Source: JAFGLZ01 sp964390905 (lineage in GTDB: Bacteria; Planctomycetota; Phycisphaerae; UBA1845; JAFGLZ01). From it: a stretch of 64,000 nucleotides of DNA. This document shows, one piece after another, positions 17,454 to 26,736 of this stretch. The DNA is taken from the NCBI GenBank assembly GCA_964390905.1, contig CAYMLO010000033.1, positions 1 to 64,000 of the forward strand, written 5' to 3'. A model generated the notes under the pieces. It did not search any database, was not told the origin of the DNA, and worked only from the letters and a program-made list of their open reading frames with translations. Position 1 is the stretch's first letter. Each line of letters begins with the position of its first letter. The translations under genes and the position numbers were made by a program.

Positions 17454-19403
17454 ATGAAAATCCGTTCGATCCAACTCGTCATGGGCATTCTATCCGCATC
17501 ATCCACGCTCCGAGCCAGCACGCCGACCCCATGGCGGCTCGAAAAGGCGGCCAGACAACACGTCGAGCAGGTCACGAAACGGTCGCACACCTATCAGATC
17601 AAGATGGGCGGTACGTTGGACGAGTTCAACACGGCCAGCTACCCGCCGACGTACGGCGGGAGCATGCGCCTCGAGAGCAAGTTCCAGCCGAACGTCTACG
17701 TCATCCTCGAGAACACCGGCGACGTCGACGTGGTGAACCCCCGGCTGGTCCTCAACGGCAGGCGGGACTGGTTTTCGGCCGACAGCATCCTCGGCAGCAT
17801 CCTGAAACCCGGCATGACCGAGGCCGAGAAGGCGATGGCGATCTGGCGGTTCACCGCGAGCTTCGAGGTCCAGGCCCACGACAACAACCGCCGCGTCGGG
17901 CCGGCCTACACCGCCGTCGGGAGCGAGATCGACAACGAAGAAACGTCCCACCCGTCACGCAACACGTTCAAGGAACGCGCGAACCCGGTCAAAGCCGCCA
18001 ACGCCTACTACTGCAGCGGCTGCTCGCTGTCGGCCGCCAACTTCGTCGTGCTCTGCCGCCACGCGGGTCTCATCTCCCGCGCCGTCTGGATGAGCGGGCT
18101 GGACACCTTCCGGAACCACTGCGTGGGCGAGGTCTGGTACGACGGCGGTTGGCACCTGTTCGACCCCGAGCGGCGCGCGTTCTTCCTGGAGGACGACAAC
18201 ACGACCGTCGCCTCCTACGAAACGCTCCACAGAAGCTCTGCGTTGGAGGCCCGAACGCACAACAGCGGTTTTGCGGGCAAAGGAATGAAGCCGCACGCCG
18301 GCGAGTACAAGCAATACTACCCCCCGCACGTCATGCCGGTCGAGCAGTGGCTCAGCACGATGGCGATGACGCTCCGGCCGGGCGAAACGTTCGTCTGGCG
18401 GTGGGACAACATTGGCAAGTACCGCTACGGGGCCAACGTCCGCAAGCGCGGTCACCTCGCGCCCTATCACCTGGCCAACGGGAAGCTGATCTACCGACCT
18501 AGACTGGACGGGACGGCCTACCACCGGGGCATCATCTCGGATCACAACATCCAGCGCGTCGAGGCCAAGGGCCAACACACCAAACTGCATCCGCACGCGG
18601 TCCGGGCGGCCGGGTCGAAGCGCAAGGTGCTCGAGGCGCCGCCGGGCTTCGTCATCTACAAGGTCTGTTCGCCGTACCCGATCGTCGGCGGGCTGGTGGG
18701 AGGACGGTTCTTCCGGAAGACCGCGGCCGACGCCTGCCGCATCTACGTGTCGGTGCACGACGGCGATTGGGTGGAGGTCTATACGGCATCGGCGACCGGC
18801 GAGACCGAGGCGTACGCCTCAATCGACAAGACCATGAACCCAAAGGCCACCCCCGCCATCTACGACTACTACGTCAAGTTCGAGCTCCAGGCCGCCGCGG
18901 CCCCGACGGACGCGTGGATGACGGCCCTCTACATCGAGACGGACGTTCAGATGGCCGCCACGGCGCTGCCGGCGCTTTCCGTGGGCGTCAACCGGGTCGT
19001 CTACCGCGACGAATCGCAACCGGGCGCGCGGCTGCGGATCACGCACGGTTGGCGGGAAAGCTCGGCGACCAAGCCACCGCTTCCCCCGGCCGGTCCGGTC
19101 GTCCCGATCGACGGCGGCCGGGCAAACCTGTCGTCGCTGACGAAGTTCGCATGGCAACCCGCGGAGGACCCCGACGGGGAGCCCATCGCCGACTACCACG
19201 TCCAAGTGAGCCCGCGCCCGGACATGCTGCACCCCATCTCGCCCAATCTCGACCGCCTCGTCTTTTCGGGCAAGCCGGAATGGCCGCTGCCCGAAGGCTG
19301 GCTCGTCAAGGGCCGGACGTATTACTGGCGGGTCCGCGCCAAGGACCACTGGGGGGCATGGAGCGACTGGAGCCGCGTCTGGAAGTTCCAGACAAGCGAG
19401 TAG
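17454..19403 (+). CDS. Exported transglutaminase-like protein with Fn3-like C-terminus
   Basis: A 649-residue exported protein. The ATG at 17454 precedes a short signal-like N-terminus. A transglutaminase-type papain fold is suggested by Cys190 (Cys-Ser-Leu-Ser-Ala-Ala), His222 and Asp237 (Trp-His-Leu-Phe-Asp-Pro), in the order and spacing of the Cys-His-Asp triad. Two beta domains follow (about 300-540), then an Fn3-like domain (about 540-649) with Tyr-Tyr-Trp-Arg-Val-Arg-Ala. The whole length is clearly paralogous to the first 610 residues of the large protein at 53445. Bacterial members of the fold are often proteases or amide-bond enzymes; the reaction here is unknown. Divergent from the PL10 gene. 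Confidence 0.72.
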   Translation: MKIRSIQLVMGILSASSTLRASTPTPWRLEKAARQHVEQVTKRSHTYQIKMGGTLDEFNTASYPPTYGGSMRLESKFQPNVYVILENTGDVDVVNPRLVLNGRRDWFSADSILGSILKPGMTEAEKAMAIWRFTASFEVQAHDNNRRVGPAYTAVGSEIDNEETSHPSRNTFKERANPVKAANAYYCSGCSLSAANFVVLCRHAGLISRAVWMSGLDTFRNHCVGEVWYDGGWHLFDPERRAFFLEDDNTTVASYETLHRSSALEARTHNSGFAGKGMKPHAGEYKQYYPPHVMPVEQWLSTMAMTLRPGETFVWRWDNIGKYRYGANVRKRGHLAPYHLANGKLIYRPRLDGTAYHRGIISDHNIQRVEAKGQHTKLHPHAVRAAGSKRKVLEAPPGFVIYKVCSPYPIVGGLVGGRFFRKTAADACRIYVSVHDGDWVEVYTASATGETEAYASIDKTMNPKATPAIYDYYVKFELQAAAAPTDAWMTALYIETDVQMAATALPALSVGVNRVVYRDESQPGARLRITHGWRESSATKPPLPPAGPVVPIDGGRANLSSLTKFAWQPAEDPDGEPIADYHVQVSPRPDMLHPISPNLDRLVFSGKPEWPLPEGWLVKGRTYYWRVRAKDHWGAWSDWSRVWKFQTSE

Positions 19404-19460
19404 TCTCGCCCGGAAGACAGGACGGTGTGTCGATCCTACGCGACCGGGAGGTCTGTCAGC

Positions 19461-19489
19461 TTGTCCAGAGCAGGACCGGCAGCTAGAAT
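19461..19489 (+). promoter_or_regulatory. Sigma-70-type promoter very close to the SGNH gene start
   Basis: TTGTCC (19461-19466) and TAGAAT (19484-19489) lie 17 bases apart. The predicted transcription start, near 19496, falls beside the in-frame GTG at 19495 and 23 bases before the ATG at 19519, so the leader would be very short or absent. Confidence 0.45.
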
Positions 19490-19518
19490 CCGATGTGGCC
19501 GCACGGAAGACCCGCGAC

Positions 19519-20703
19519 ATGTCACAGGACTCCCACAACGATCCCGCAGCAGAGACAGTGTCGAACGCCAAGGCTGACTGGCGAAAGAAATGGTTGCTTC
19601 TGGCCGGCTCGCTGCTGGTCACCCTCCTGATCGTCGAGGTCGGCCTTCGGATCGCCGGGTATGGCGCGCACCGCGGCCCGAGGTACCAGGAATTCGCCGG
19701 CAAGGACGTCCGACTGCTGTGCTACAACGAAAACCTCAATGACTATCTGGATCTGGACCTGATGGACGCTGCGGTTCGCAGGGAGATCCGCGACGAGTAC
19801 GACATCTCAGACGTGCTCGACACGACGTACTACTACACGCCATACGGCGTGATCACTCCCTACGACAAGAACAGGATGCGGCCGGGGCAGTTCCGTCCCA
19901 AGCCCATGGGCAAGATCCGACTGATCGCCATCGGTGACAGCTTCACCTACTGTCATGGGCTCAAAGCCGGCCACCCCTGGCCCGCGCAGCTCGAGAAGCT
20001 GCTGAACGCGGGCGGGGGCGACCGTTTCGAGGTGCTCAATTACGGGGTATCGGGCGCCGATCTCATCTGGATCGCCAACCTGTTCCACGAGCGCCTGCTC
20101 GCACTGCGCCCGGACGCGGTGATCTACGGGTGGTATCTGAACGACCCCGTCCGGTCGGCGGAACTGACCGAGACGTACCGCAAGCTGACGGAAGAGGAAA
20201 GCAACGACACGATCGGTCTCGCCGATAGGTACATGAGCCTGGGATGGCAGCGGGTCTCAGGGCCGCAACGGTGGTCGGCGATCTACGATCTGGCGTCGGA
20301 GGTCCTCGACGGGCTGGGCGCGGTCAATGACAACGAGCAGTGGCTTCGCGACATGTACGGGCCGACCAACGCCAAGGGGTGGGCCAAGTCACAGGAGCTG
20401 CTGGCCCGTATGGCCGAGGCCTGCCGGGCGAAGGGCGTGGTCATGCATCTGGTCATCTGGCCGATGCTGTTCGCCGACCTGGGGCCGGACTATCCGCTCG
20501 TCGATGCCCATGAGGCAATCACCGAGGCCTGCCGGAAGGCCGGCATCGCGTGCGTCGATCTCCGCGAGTCCCTCAAGACCCACCCGACCGAATCGCTGAT
20601 CCTACTCCGCCGCGACCCTCACCCGAGCAGGCTGGCCTGCCGGGTCGCAGCCGAGACCCTCCGCGATCACCTACGGCAGCACCACGCCGATTGGTTTCGC
20701 TAG
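19519..20703 (+). CDS. Membrane-anchored SGNH/GDSL hydrolase
   Basis: An SGNH-fold hydrolase with one N-terminal membrane helix (about residues 24-42), so the catalytic domain is extracytoplasmic. Block I is Ile-Gly-Asp-Ser-Phe-Thr-Tyr (nucleophile Ser), block II is Asn-Tyr-Gly-Val-Ser-Gly, block III is Tyr-Leu-Asn-Asp, and block V is Asp-Pro-His-Pro-Ser with the catalytic Asp and His. The family contains esterases and polysaccharide O-acetyl enzymes. I use the ATG at 19519, giving 394 residues; the GTG at 19495 is possible if the message is leaderless. The next gene is a second SGNH enzyme, 58 bases downstream. Substrate unknown; an acetylated or acylated envelope polymer is a reasonable guess. 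Confidence 0.82.
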   Translation: MSQDSHNDPAAETVSNAKADWRKKWLLLAGSLLVTLLIVEVGLRIAGYGAHRGPRYQEFAGKDVRLLCYNENLNDYLDLDLMDAAVRREIRDEYDISDVLDTTYYYTPYGVITPYDKNRMRPGQFRPKPMGKIRLIAIGDSFTYCHGLKAGHPWPAQLEKLLNAGGGDRFEVLNYGVSGADLIWIANLFHERLLALRPDAVIYGWYLNDPVRSAELTETYRKLTEEESNDTIGLADRYMSLGWQRVSGPQRWSAIYDLASEVLDGLGAVNDNEQWLRDMYGPTNAKGWAKSQELLARMAEACRAKGVVMHLVIWPMLFADLGPDYPLVDAHEAITEACRKAGIACVDLRESLKTHPTESLILLRRDPHPSRLACRVAAETLRDHLRQHHADWFR

Positions 20704-20723
20704 GATGTCCGACCAAACCGTGC

Positions 20724-20752
20724 TTGTTCCATATGGACCAACCCGATAGCAT
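20724..20752 (+). promoter_or_regulatory. Sigma-70-type promoter adjacent to the second SGNH gene
   Basis: TTGTTC (20724-20729), a 17-base spacer and TAGCAT (20747-20752) end nine bases before the ATG at 20762. No Shine-Dalgarno sequence is present, which is compatible with a leaderless message. Confidence 0.4.
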
Positions 20753-20761
20753 CGATCCGTC

Positions 20762-21859
20762 ATGAGCCGGCTGCGCAGATTTGGGTTCAGGGCCGGGGCC
20801 ATTGTCGTCGGTCTGGTGGTCGCGTTCGGGATCGGGGAGATCGTCGTCCGATTCCTGGGTCATCAGCCGGTGGTGGTCAAGGTGCATCCCGTGCTGCCGG
20901 ACAAGACGCCCAATCCGCTGGGGCTGCGCGATCCCCTGGACCGTGTTCCGAAAGACCCCGCGCTGCTGAGAATCGCCTTTCTGGGAGATTCGTTCACGTT
21001 CGGCCTTGGCGTTTCCCCCGAACAGACGTTCGTGCAACGCGTCGGGACCCTGTTGCGCGAGCGCTACTCGGGCCGATCGATGGCCATCAATCTGGGACGC
21101 GACGGCGCGGACCTGATCGGGGAGTGGACGATCTACAACCGGGTGAGAGACTCGGTGCGTCCGCAAGTGGTGGTCCACGTGATCTCGCAGAACGACTTGG
21201 ATTTCGACCTGTACCGGAGCTGGGAGCCGATCGCGCGTCTCGTCAGCGAACAGACGTGGCTGTCGCGGCACTCGCGTCTCTTTGACCTGGCCGAGAGGAA
21301 GATCCGATCGGGCCTCGCCCACAGGCGCTCGCAGGTGTACATGGAAGGCGGCGGGACGCCCGAAGCGCAGGATCGGACCTGGCGAATCGCCTCGCATGAG
21401 ATCCAGCAAACCAAGCGGTTAGTCGAAGAGGGCGGCGCGGTCTATGCCCTCGTTCGATTCCCATGGCTCCGCAAGGTGCACCTACGGGAGGACTATCCCA
21501 TTGAGGCCACGCACCGCCGGACGGCGGCAGTAGCCGAGCGGCTTGGCGTCCCCTACCTGGATCTCCTCGAGGCATTTCGCGGCCAGCCGGCCGAGGAGAT
21601 GTGCCTGCTCCCCTACGACGACCATCCGAGCCCGGCAGCTCACCAGATCGCCGCCGAGGCCATCGCCACCTTCCTGCTTCGCGAGGTGATCCCAAAGGCG
21701 CACCTGGTGTCCGCGACCCAACCGGCCCCGGAGCGAACGTCCCGCCAGATCCGCGAAGCGGAGAGACAACACTACCAGGCGGCCTTGGCAATCGACCCGA
21801 ACTGCTTCAGCGCCCAATTCCACCTGGACAGGATGGCGACCTCCCAGAAGGCCCAATGA
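20762..21859 (+). CDS. Second membrane-anchored SGNH/GDSL hydrolase
   Basis: A 365-residue paralogue of the preceding gene product in fold and layout. The membrane helix is at about residues 10-30. Block I is Leu-Gly-Asp-Ser-Phe-Thr-Phe-Gly, block III is Ser-Gln-Asn-Asp, and block V is Asp-Asp-His-Pro-Ser-Pro. The last 40 residues (Tyr-Gln-Ala-Ala-Leu-Ala-Ile-Asp-Pro-Asn) look like one tetratricopeptide-type helix pair. Its ATG has no ribosome-binding site and a promoter lies immediately upstream. Two different SGNH enzymes side by side suggest action on the same acylated polymer. The gene is convergent with the large sulfatase-like gene, with 32 bases between stops. Confidence 0.82.
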   Translation: MSRLRRFGFRAGAIVVGLVVAFGIGEIVVRFLGHQPVVVKVHPVLPDKTPNPLGLRDPLDRVPKDPALLRIAFLGDSFTFGLGVSPEQTFVQRVGTLLRERYSGRSMAINLGRDGADLIGEWTIYNRVRDSVRPQVVVHVISQNDLDFDLYRSWEPIARLVSEQTWLSRHSRLFDLAERKIRSGLAHRRSQVYMEGGGTPEAQDRTWRIASHEIQQTKRLVEEGGAVYALVRFPWLRKVHLREDYPIEATHRRTAAVAERLGVPYLDLLEAFRGQPAEEMCLLPYDDHPSPAAHQIAAEAIATFLLREVIPKAHLVSATQPAPERTSRQIREAERQHYQAALAIDPNCFSAQFHLDRMATSQKAQ

Positions 21860-21891
21860 CCCGCCATCCCCGGTCCCCCTGTGATGCGTCG

Positions 21892-23988
21892 TCACTGGAC
21901 GTAGCCCAGTTCGTGCAGCCGTTGCCGCCGTTCCTCGTCGAGCCGGGGGTCTAATGGCGTCGAGGACTGGCTCGGGTCGTATCGCTCGTACGATTGCTGC
22001 CACTGCTTGAGCTGGGTGAGCAGCCGGACAGTCGTCTTGGGCTGCGAAGCCCCCTGATCGAAGGTCTCCCCCGGGTCGGCCAGAAGATCATACAGCTCGA
22101 GATGCTTGCTGGACCGCATGATGAGTTTCCACTGCCCGTCGAAGACCGTCTGATACGTCGCCTCCCACCTCGAGGGATCGAAACCGGGCACGAGCTGCTG
22201 CACGGCCCTGAGCTGGGACTCGGGGTAATGAAGGTATTCGGAAAACGCGCAGCGTTGGACGGATTGCGTGGTCGGCTGCAGTGCGGTGGCGAGGGATCGC
22301 GCTAGAATCTCTGTCGACGGGTCCGCCCGGGCCCCGGTCCAGTCCAGGATCGTGGGGAACAGATCGAAGGTCTGCACGACGCGCGTGACCCGAGTCGGAC
22401 GCAGCGCCCTGGGCCAACGGATGAGGAGAGGCACGTGGAGCAAGGTGTTGTGGACGGAAAACTGGTGGCCGAGCATGCCGTGGTCGCCGAGATTCTCGCC
22501 GTGGTCCGAGACGACGATCACGAGGGTCTGGTCGAGGTCCACCTCGGCGGCCAAGACCCGCATCAGGTCGGCGAAGTAGTCGTCGAGCTCGCGGACGCGG
22601 GCGTCATACAGATCCGAGAGGATCTTCAGATCGCGCGGACTGTAGATGGGCTCACCGGCAAGGCTGAACAACCACCCGGCTGAGCGGCTCTGGTCGATTC
22701 TGTACGACCGATCCAGATCGGCGCCTTGGACGAACTGCCTGCGGTAGGTTGAAGGCGGCTCGTAGGGGCCGTGGGTCTCCATGTAGTTGCAGAACAGCAG
22801 GAATGGACGTGACCGGTCGCGGGCGCCCAGCCACCGCGCTGCGATCGGTGCGGTGGTGCGGCCGCCGGCGTCGTAGGCCAGCCACTTGCCGAGCAGGGGC
22901 CCGAAGGACCGGTCCCCGTACAGGGCGTATCGCATCAAGCCGTAGGCGAGCGAGCACTTGGGGTAGAGGACGCCGACGGGCTCGGCGAACTGCTCGAATC
23001 CCTGCGTCAGATTGACGCACGGCGCGACGATGCGGTTGTTGGACAAAGCCATCGTCTGATAGCCCCGATCGCGAAGTGCCTCAGCCAGGGTCACGAAGCG
23101 GTCGTCCAGCCACCCGGAACGCAGCCCATACTGCGACAGATACAGCCCCGTGAACATGCAGGCGTGAGACGGGACCGTCCACGGGCTCTGCGAGATGGCC
23201 CACCTGAACAGGACGGCGTCGTCGGCGAAGGCGTCGAGGTGCGGGCTGGTGGGGCGAGGGTAGCCGTAGCAGCCGAGGCGATCCACACGAAGCGTGTCCA
23301 TGACGATGAAGACGACGTCGGGAGGGCGGTCGTTGGGCCGCTCGGACGATTCGGCGTTCGCGATCGGCCAGAAGCCGTCGGGCGACTGAATCCGAGATCG
23401 GCCCTGCCATTGGACGCCGATCGAGGCGATCAGTAGCACCAGCGCCGGCCAGACCGCAATGCGCGGCGCCGGCGCCAAGCAGCGACCGATCACGGTCCGT
23501 CCGAGGCGAAGGCACACCCACGCCAACGGGACCAGCGCGATCACCCACACCACTGACGATCCGGCCACGGCCGCCAGGCCACGGGGAGGCGTCAGACCGG
23601 ACCGGCGAAGGGCAATCCAAACCAACAGGACCGGGACAAGAGCGAGGAAGCCGGCAAGCGCCAAGGGCCTGGGCTCCAGCCGGCTGCGCAACCGCTGTCT
23701 GAACCGCCCGGCGAGCGCCCCGACGACGCACGCCGCCGTGCAGACGACGACGCCACAGGTCGAATACGTGATCAACGTGAAGCTGGCGTTCTCGAGCAAC
23801 AGACGGGGCGTGATCAGGTCGCGAACGTTTTGGGCGAGGACCCCCGAGTCGGCCAACCCGGCGAACAGGCCAACCATCAGACCGACGGCCGGACCTGCAT
23901 AGACCCAACCACGTCGGGACGGGCGACAGGATGCCTTCCCGGCGGCGGTAGATGCGTCGGATTCAGGAGGGGTTTCCTGGCCGGCCAT
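21892..23988 (-). CDS. Multi-pass membrane sulfatase-superfamily enzyme with Thr nucleophile
   Basis: A 698-residue protein with about five membrane helices in the first 195 residues and an extracytoplasmic sulfatase-fold domain from about 222. Metal-site motifs are Val-Met-Asp-Thr-Leu-Arg-Val-Asp and Ser-Asp-His-Gly-Glu-Asn. The nucleophile position of the C/S-x-P-S-R signature is Thr271 (Thr-Val-Pro-Ser-His). The overall plan, a helical membrane bundle plus this fold with Thr, is that of lipid-linked phosphotransferases such as phosphoethanolamine or glycerol-phosphate transferases, so an envelope-modifying role is likely, though not shown. I start at the ATG at 23988, nine bases after GGAGG, rather than the ATG at 23994. 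It follows the spermidine-synthase-like gene by 92 bases. Confidence 0.8.
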   Translation of the reverse strand: MAGQETPPESDASTAAGKASCRPSRRGWVYAGPAVGLMVGLFAGLADSGVLAQNVRDLITPRLLLENASFTLITYSTCGVVVCTAACVVGALAGRFRQRLRSRLEPRPLALAGFLALVPVLLVWIALRRSGLTPPRGLAAVAGSSVVWVIALVPLAWVCLRLGRTVIGRCLAPAPRIAVWPALVLLIASIGVQWQGRSRIQSPDGFWPIANAESSERPNDRPPDVVFIVMDTLRVDRLGCYGYPRPTSPHLDAFADDAVLFRWAISQSPWTVPSHACMFTGLYLSQYGLRSGWLDDRFVTLAEALRDRGYQTMALSNNRIVAPCVNLTQGFEQFAEPVGVLYPKCSLAYGLMRYALYGDRSFGPLLGKWLAYDAGGRTTAPIAARWLGARDRSRPFLLFCNYMETHGPYEPPSTYRRQFVQGADLDRSYRIDQSRSAGWLFSLAGEPIYSPRDLKILSDLYDARVRELDDYFADLMRVLAAEVDLDQTLVIVVSDHGENLGDHGMLGHQFSVHNTLLHVPLLIRWPRALRPTRVTRVVQTFDLFPTILDWTGARADPSTEILARSLATALQPTTQSVQRCAFSEYLHYPESQLRAVQQLVPGFDPSRWEATYQTVFDGQWKLIMRSSKHLELYDLLADPGETFDQGASQPKTTVRLLTQLKQWQQSYERYDPSQSSTPLDPRLDEERRQRLHELGYVQ

Positions 23989-24080
23989 TCGCATGGGCCT
24001 CCGGCGGCTCAGCGCCGCCAGACACGTCAGTCACCCCCCCATCGTATCTGAAAGGCGTCGGCTGCCGCCAACGGTCGCCA

Positions 24081-26549
24081 TCATTCCGCAGGAGGCCCGG
24101 CCGGTTCGGGCTTGGCGTTAGCGGTCTTCTGCAGGTCCTCCAGACCCAACGCCAGGGCGATCAGATACAACACGCCTGCCCCCAGCAGCGACACGGTGAA
24201 TCCCAACTCCATGCTCGCCACAACGCAGAGCAGCGCGCCGAGCGTCGTCGCCAGGGCGTTGACCCCCCAGGCCCACGGCACGATGGCGTCGCCGAGACGC
24301 TGGGCGACGCGAATCCCCATGGGAAACGGCATCCCCATCAGCATCGCCAACGGCGCCAACGCCAGGGCGGTGACCGCCCACCGCGTCGTCTGCGACAGGA
24401 ACATGAGCCTCGGCATGGCATGATTGGCGAACATCACCTCGCCGACGATGCCGGCCGCCACCGCCAGCAGCACCACCGTCAACGAGTGAGGGATGACGAG
24501 ACCGACGCGATTCGACAGCAGACTGCCCAGGCCGGAGAACACCAGGATCGCAAAGAGCGTCACCGCCATCGCGTACACGGGACCCCCAACGAAGACCGAG
24601 TATTTCTGCAGCAGCACGATCTCCACCGTGATGAATCCCAGCCCCAAGGCGGCGAAGTAGGCCAGCACGCGGCCCTTGTGACCCACCTGACGCAACTGCG
24701 CCCCGCGCGATAGCAGCGGTCCGATGATGAACGCCGCCGCCATCACCAGGATCTGCGCGATACTGATCAGCAGGTACACCATCGCCAGCGGGAACCGGCC
24801 GTAGGTTCCCGGTTCGGCCCGCTCGTCGTCCTCCACAGGATGCAGCACGGACCGCCAGCGATGGAACTGGAAGAAGAACGGCGCGTCGTCCGTGGTCGGG
24901 CGGATGTTGTAGGGGTACTGCTCGATCATCGTCTGGCGTTCCGAGGCCGACGCCCGGACCATCTGATCGAACGGGTTGTCGTGCCCGCGGAACGGGTCGT
25001 AGAGGATCTCGAACCCCATCCGAGCCGCCCACTGCCGGAAGGCAGCGGCCTCTGCTTCGGTGAAGGGGATCCGTTTCTGCAGCGTCTCGGCCCAGGCCAT
25101 CTCGCCACCGGTCACCGCGATGACCATCAGGTGACGTCCGGGCTGTTCGACGCCGACCCGATGCAAGGCCTCCACCTGCGTCCCCAGCAGACGCAACGCC
25201 TCCCGGGGCGGCTCGTGCATCCACCGCGAGAACGACAGCAGGCCGTCCTCCTTCAGGTGCCGCCAGTACTCCTGGATCGCCTCGACGGTGTAGAGGTAGT
25301 TCTCCGACAGAGCATACGCTCCGATAGACTGCGCGGTGAACGTATCGACGCCCGACAGTTGGATGACGTCGAAACGTTCATCAGTCGTCGTCAGGTAGTG
25401 CCTGCCCTCGGCGGCGATCAGCTCGACTTCCGGCCGATCGAAGATCCGCCCGCCGAAATCGGCGAACCGATGCTTGACCGCATCGACGGTGATCGGGTTG
25501 ATCTCCACGCCCACGACCCGCTGCGCGCCATGGTGCAGGGCGATCAAGACGTCGATGCCCCCGCCGACCCCGATGACCAGACCCCGTTCGGGATTGGGCT
25601 TGACCACGTAAGGCGCGGACTTCAGGAAACACCCCAGGCCCGAGAGCTTGCCGAGATCGCCGTCGGGCACGTTGATGATCACCGTCGGGGCCGCACCGTC
25701 CTGGAGGACCGGCCGGGTCTGCCACGCCTTGAGCAAAGACGCGAACCGAGGCGAGAACTGACCCCCGAACGTCCACAGGCCCTTCGCGGGGTTCATCACG
25801 TCCACGCGCGCCACGACGTGCCAGCGATGGTAGTGGGGTGTCATCGCCGGCTTCCTGGCGACCTTGCCCGGCGGGAAGTAGACCGGGAAGATCGTGCCCC
25901 GCCAGGCCCCCACGGTCATCAGGACCGACACGCCCAAAGCGGCGACGCATCCGACCCGAAGCCACCGGCCGCCCTCCCGCCAGACGTACAGCACCGCGAC
26001 GAGCCCCCCCGCCGCCCCGGCCGCGTAGATCGTCGACTCGACCCCGAGCGTGTTGATCCCCGCGATCGAGAGCAACGCCCCCGTTCCGGCGCCGAGGAGG
26101 TCCGCGAAGTACAGGCGGTTGATGGCCGGGCCCGCACGCGAGATCAGATACCCGATACACACGCCGGCATAGAAGAACGGGACGCCCACGATTACATACA
26201 GCAGCAGCAGGCTGAACGCGTTGCTGACGTCTCCGTACTTGGCCATGTCGATGGGGAAGAAGCGGATCTTGGTCGCTACCGCGAACCCCAGCATCGTCGT
26301 CAGGCAGAACCCCAGCGCGTACTTCCCGACGAGACGCCCGTCCACCCGAGCCCCTGCGAACCTCGGCGAGACCGTCAGGAAGCTGCTGGCCGCACCGAAG
26401 CCCAACATCGCCAGGCTGATGATCACGTTGGCGAAGTGGTGCCACGTCATCACCGAGAACACGCGCGTCAGGGAAACCTCCAACACGAGTACGCTGCCCG
26501 CGATCAGGAACAACGCCACCGAGGCCCGACGCGTGTCCAGCAAAGCCAT
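24081..26549 (-). CDS. Spermidine-synthase-like membrane protein
   Basis: An 822-residue polytopic protein with a central Rossmann methyltransferase/spermidine-synthase fold. About six membrane helices precede residue 220. The soluble core (about 260-560) has Val-Ile-Gly-Val-Gly-Gly-Gly-Ile-Asp, Val-Gly-Val-Glu-Ile-Asn-Pro and Asp-Val-Ile-Gln-Leu-Ser-Gly, matching the nucleotide-binding and acidic loops of SpeE. A second set of helices fills the C-terminus. Such membrane-fused SpeE proteins are widespread in planctomycetes and their substrate is not known; polyamine synthesis is uncertain. GGGAG sits six bases before the ATG at 26549. It is followed at 92 bases by the multi-pass sulfatase-like gene and may form a unit with it. 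Confidence 0.85.
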   Translation of the reverse strand: MALLDTRRASVALFLIAGSVLVLEVSLTRVFSVMTWHHFANVIISLAMLGFGAASSFLTVSPRFAGARVDGRLVGKYALGFCLTTMLGFAVATKIRFFPIDMAKYGDVSNAFSLLLLYVIVGVPFFYAGVCIGYLISRAGPAINRLYFADLLGAGTGALLSIAGINTLGVESTIYAAGAAGGLVAVLYVWREGGRWLRVGCVAALGVSVLMTVGAWRGTIFPVYFPPGKVARKPAMTPHYHRWHVVARVDVMNPAKGLWTFGGQFSPRFASLLKAWQTRPVLQDGAAPTVIINVPDGDLGKLSGLGCFLKSAPYVVKPNPERGLVIGVGGGIDVLIALHHGAQRVVGVEINPITVDAVKHRFADFGGRIFDRPEVELIAAEGRHYLTTTDERFDVIQLSGVDTFTAQSIGAYALSENYLYTVEAIQEYWRHLKEDGLLSFSRWMHEPPREALRLLGTQVEALHRVGVEQPGRHLMVIAVTGGEMAWAETLQKRIPFTEAEAAAFRQWAARMGFEILYDPFRGHDNPFDQMVRASASERQTMIEQYPYNIRPTTDDAPFFFQFHRWRSVLHPVEDDERAEPGTYGRFPLAMVYLLISIAQILVMAAAFIIGPLLSRGAQLRQVGHKGRVLAYFAALGLGFITVEIVLLQKYSVFVGGPVYAMAVTLFAILVFSGLGSLLSNRVGLVIPHSLTVVLLAVAAGIVGEVMFANHAMPRLMFLSQTTRWAVTALALAPLAMLMGMPFPMGIRVAQRLGDAIVPWAWGVNALATTLGALLCVVASMELGFTVSLLGAGVLYLIALALGLEDLQKTANAKPEPAGPPAE

Positions 26550-26643
26550 TCACTCCCGAGTTCGACACATTCCCATTGCTGGTAAGATCGACCGTTGGCG
26601 AACGCCTGGTCAACCTGAATGGATCTTTGATCGGTCCGGCGGG

Positions 26644-26649
26644 ATTATA
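26644..26649 (-). promoter_or_regulatory. Perfect -10 hexamer upstream of the SpeE-like gene
   Basis: Read on the minus strand, TATAAT lies 95 bases upstream of the start at 26549. The -35 region 17 bases further up (TTTTCT) is weak, so this is a tentative promoter. Confidence 0.3.
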
Positions 26650-26736
26650 TGCGGCGGCCATACCGCAGAAAAGGAACGCATCTGCCCGAGGGATCTGCGC
26701 GCTCGGACGATCCGCCTCGACCGTCTTAAGCGAGGG

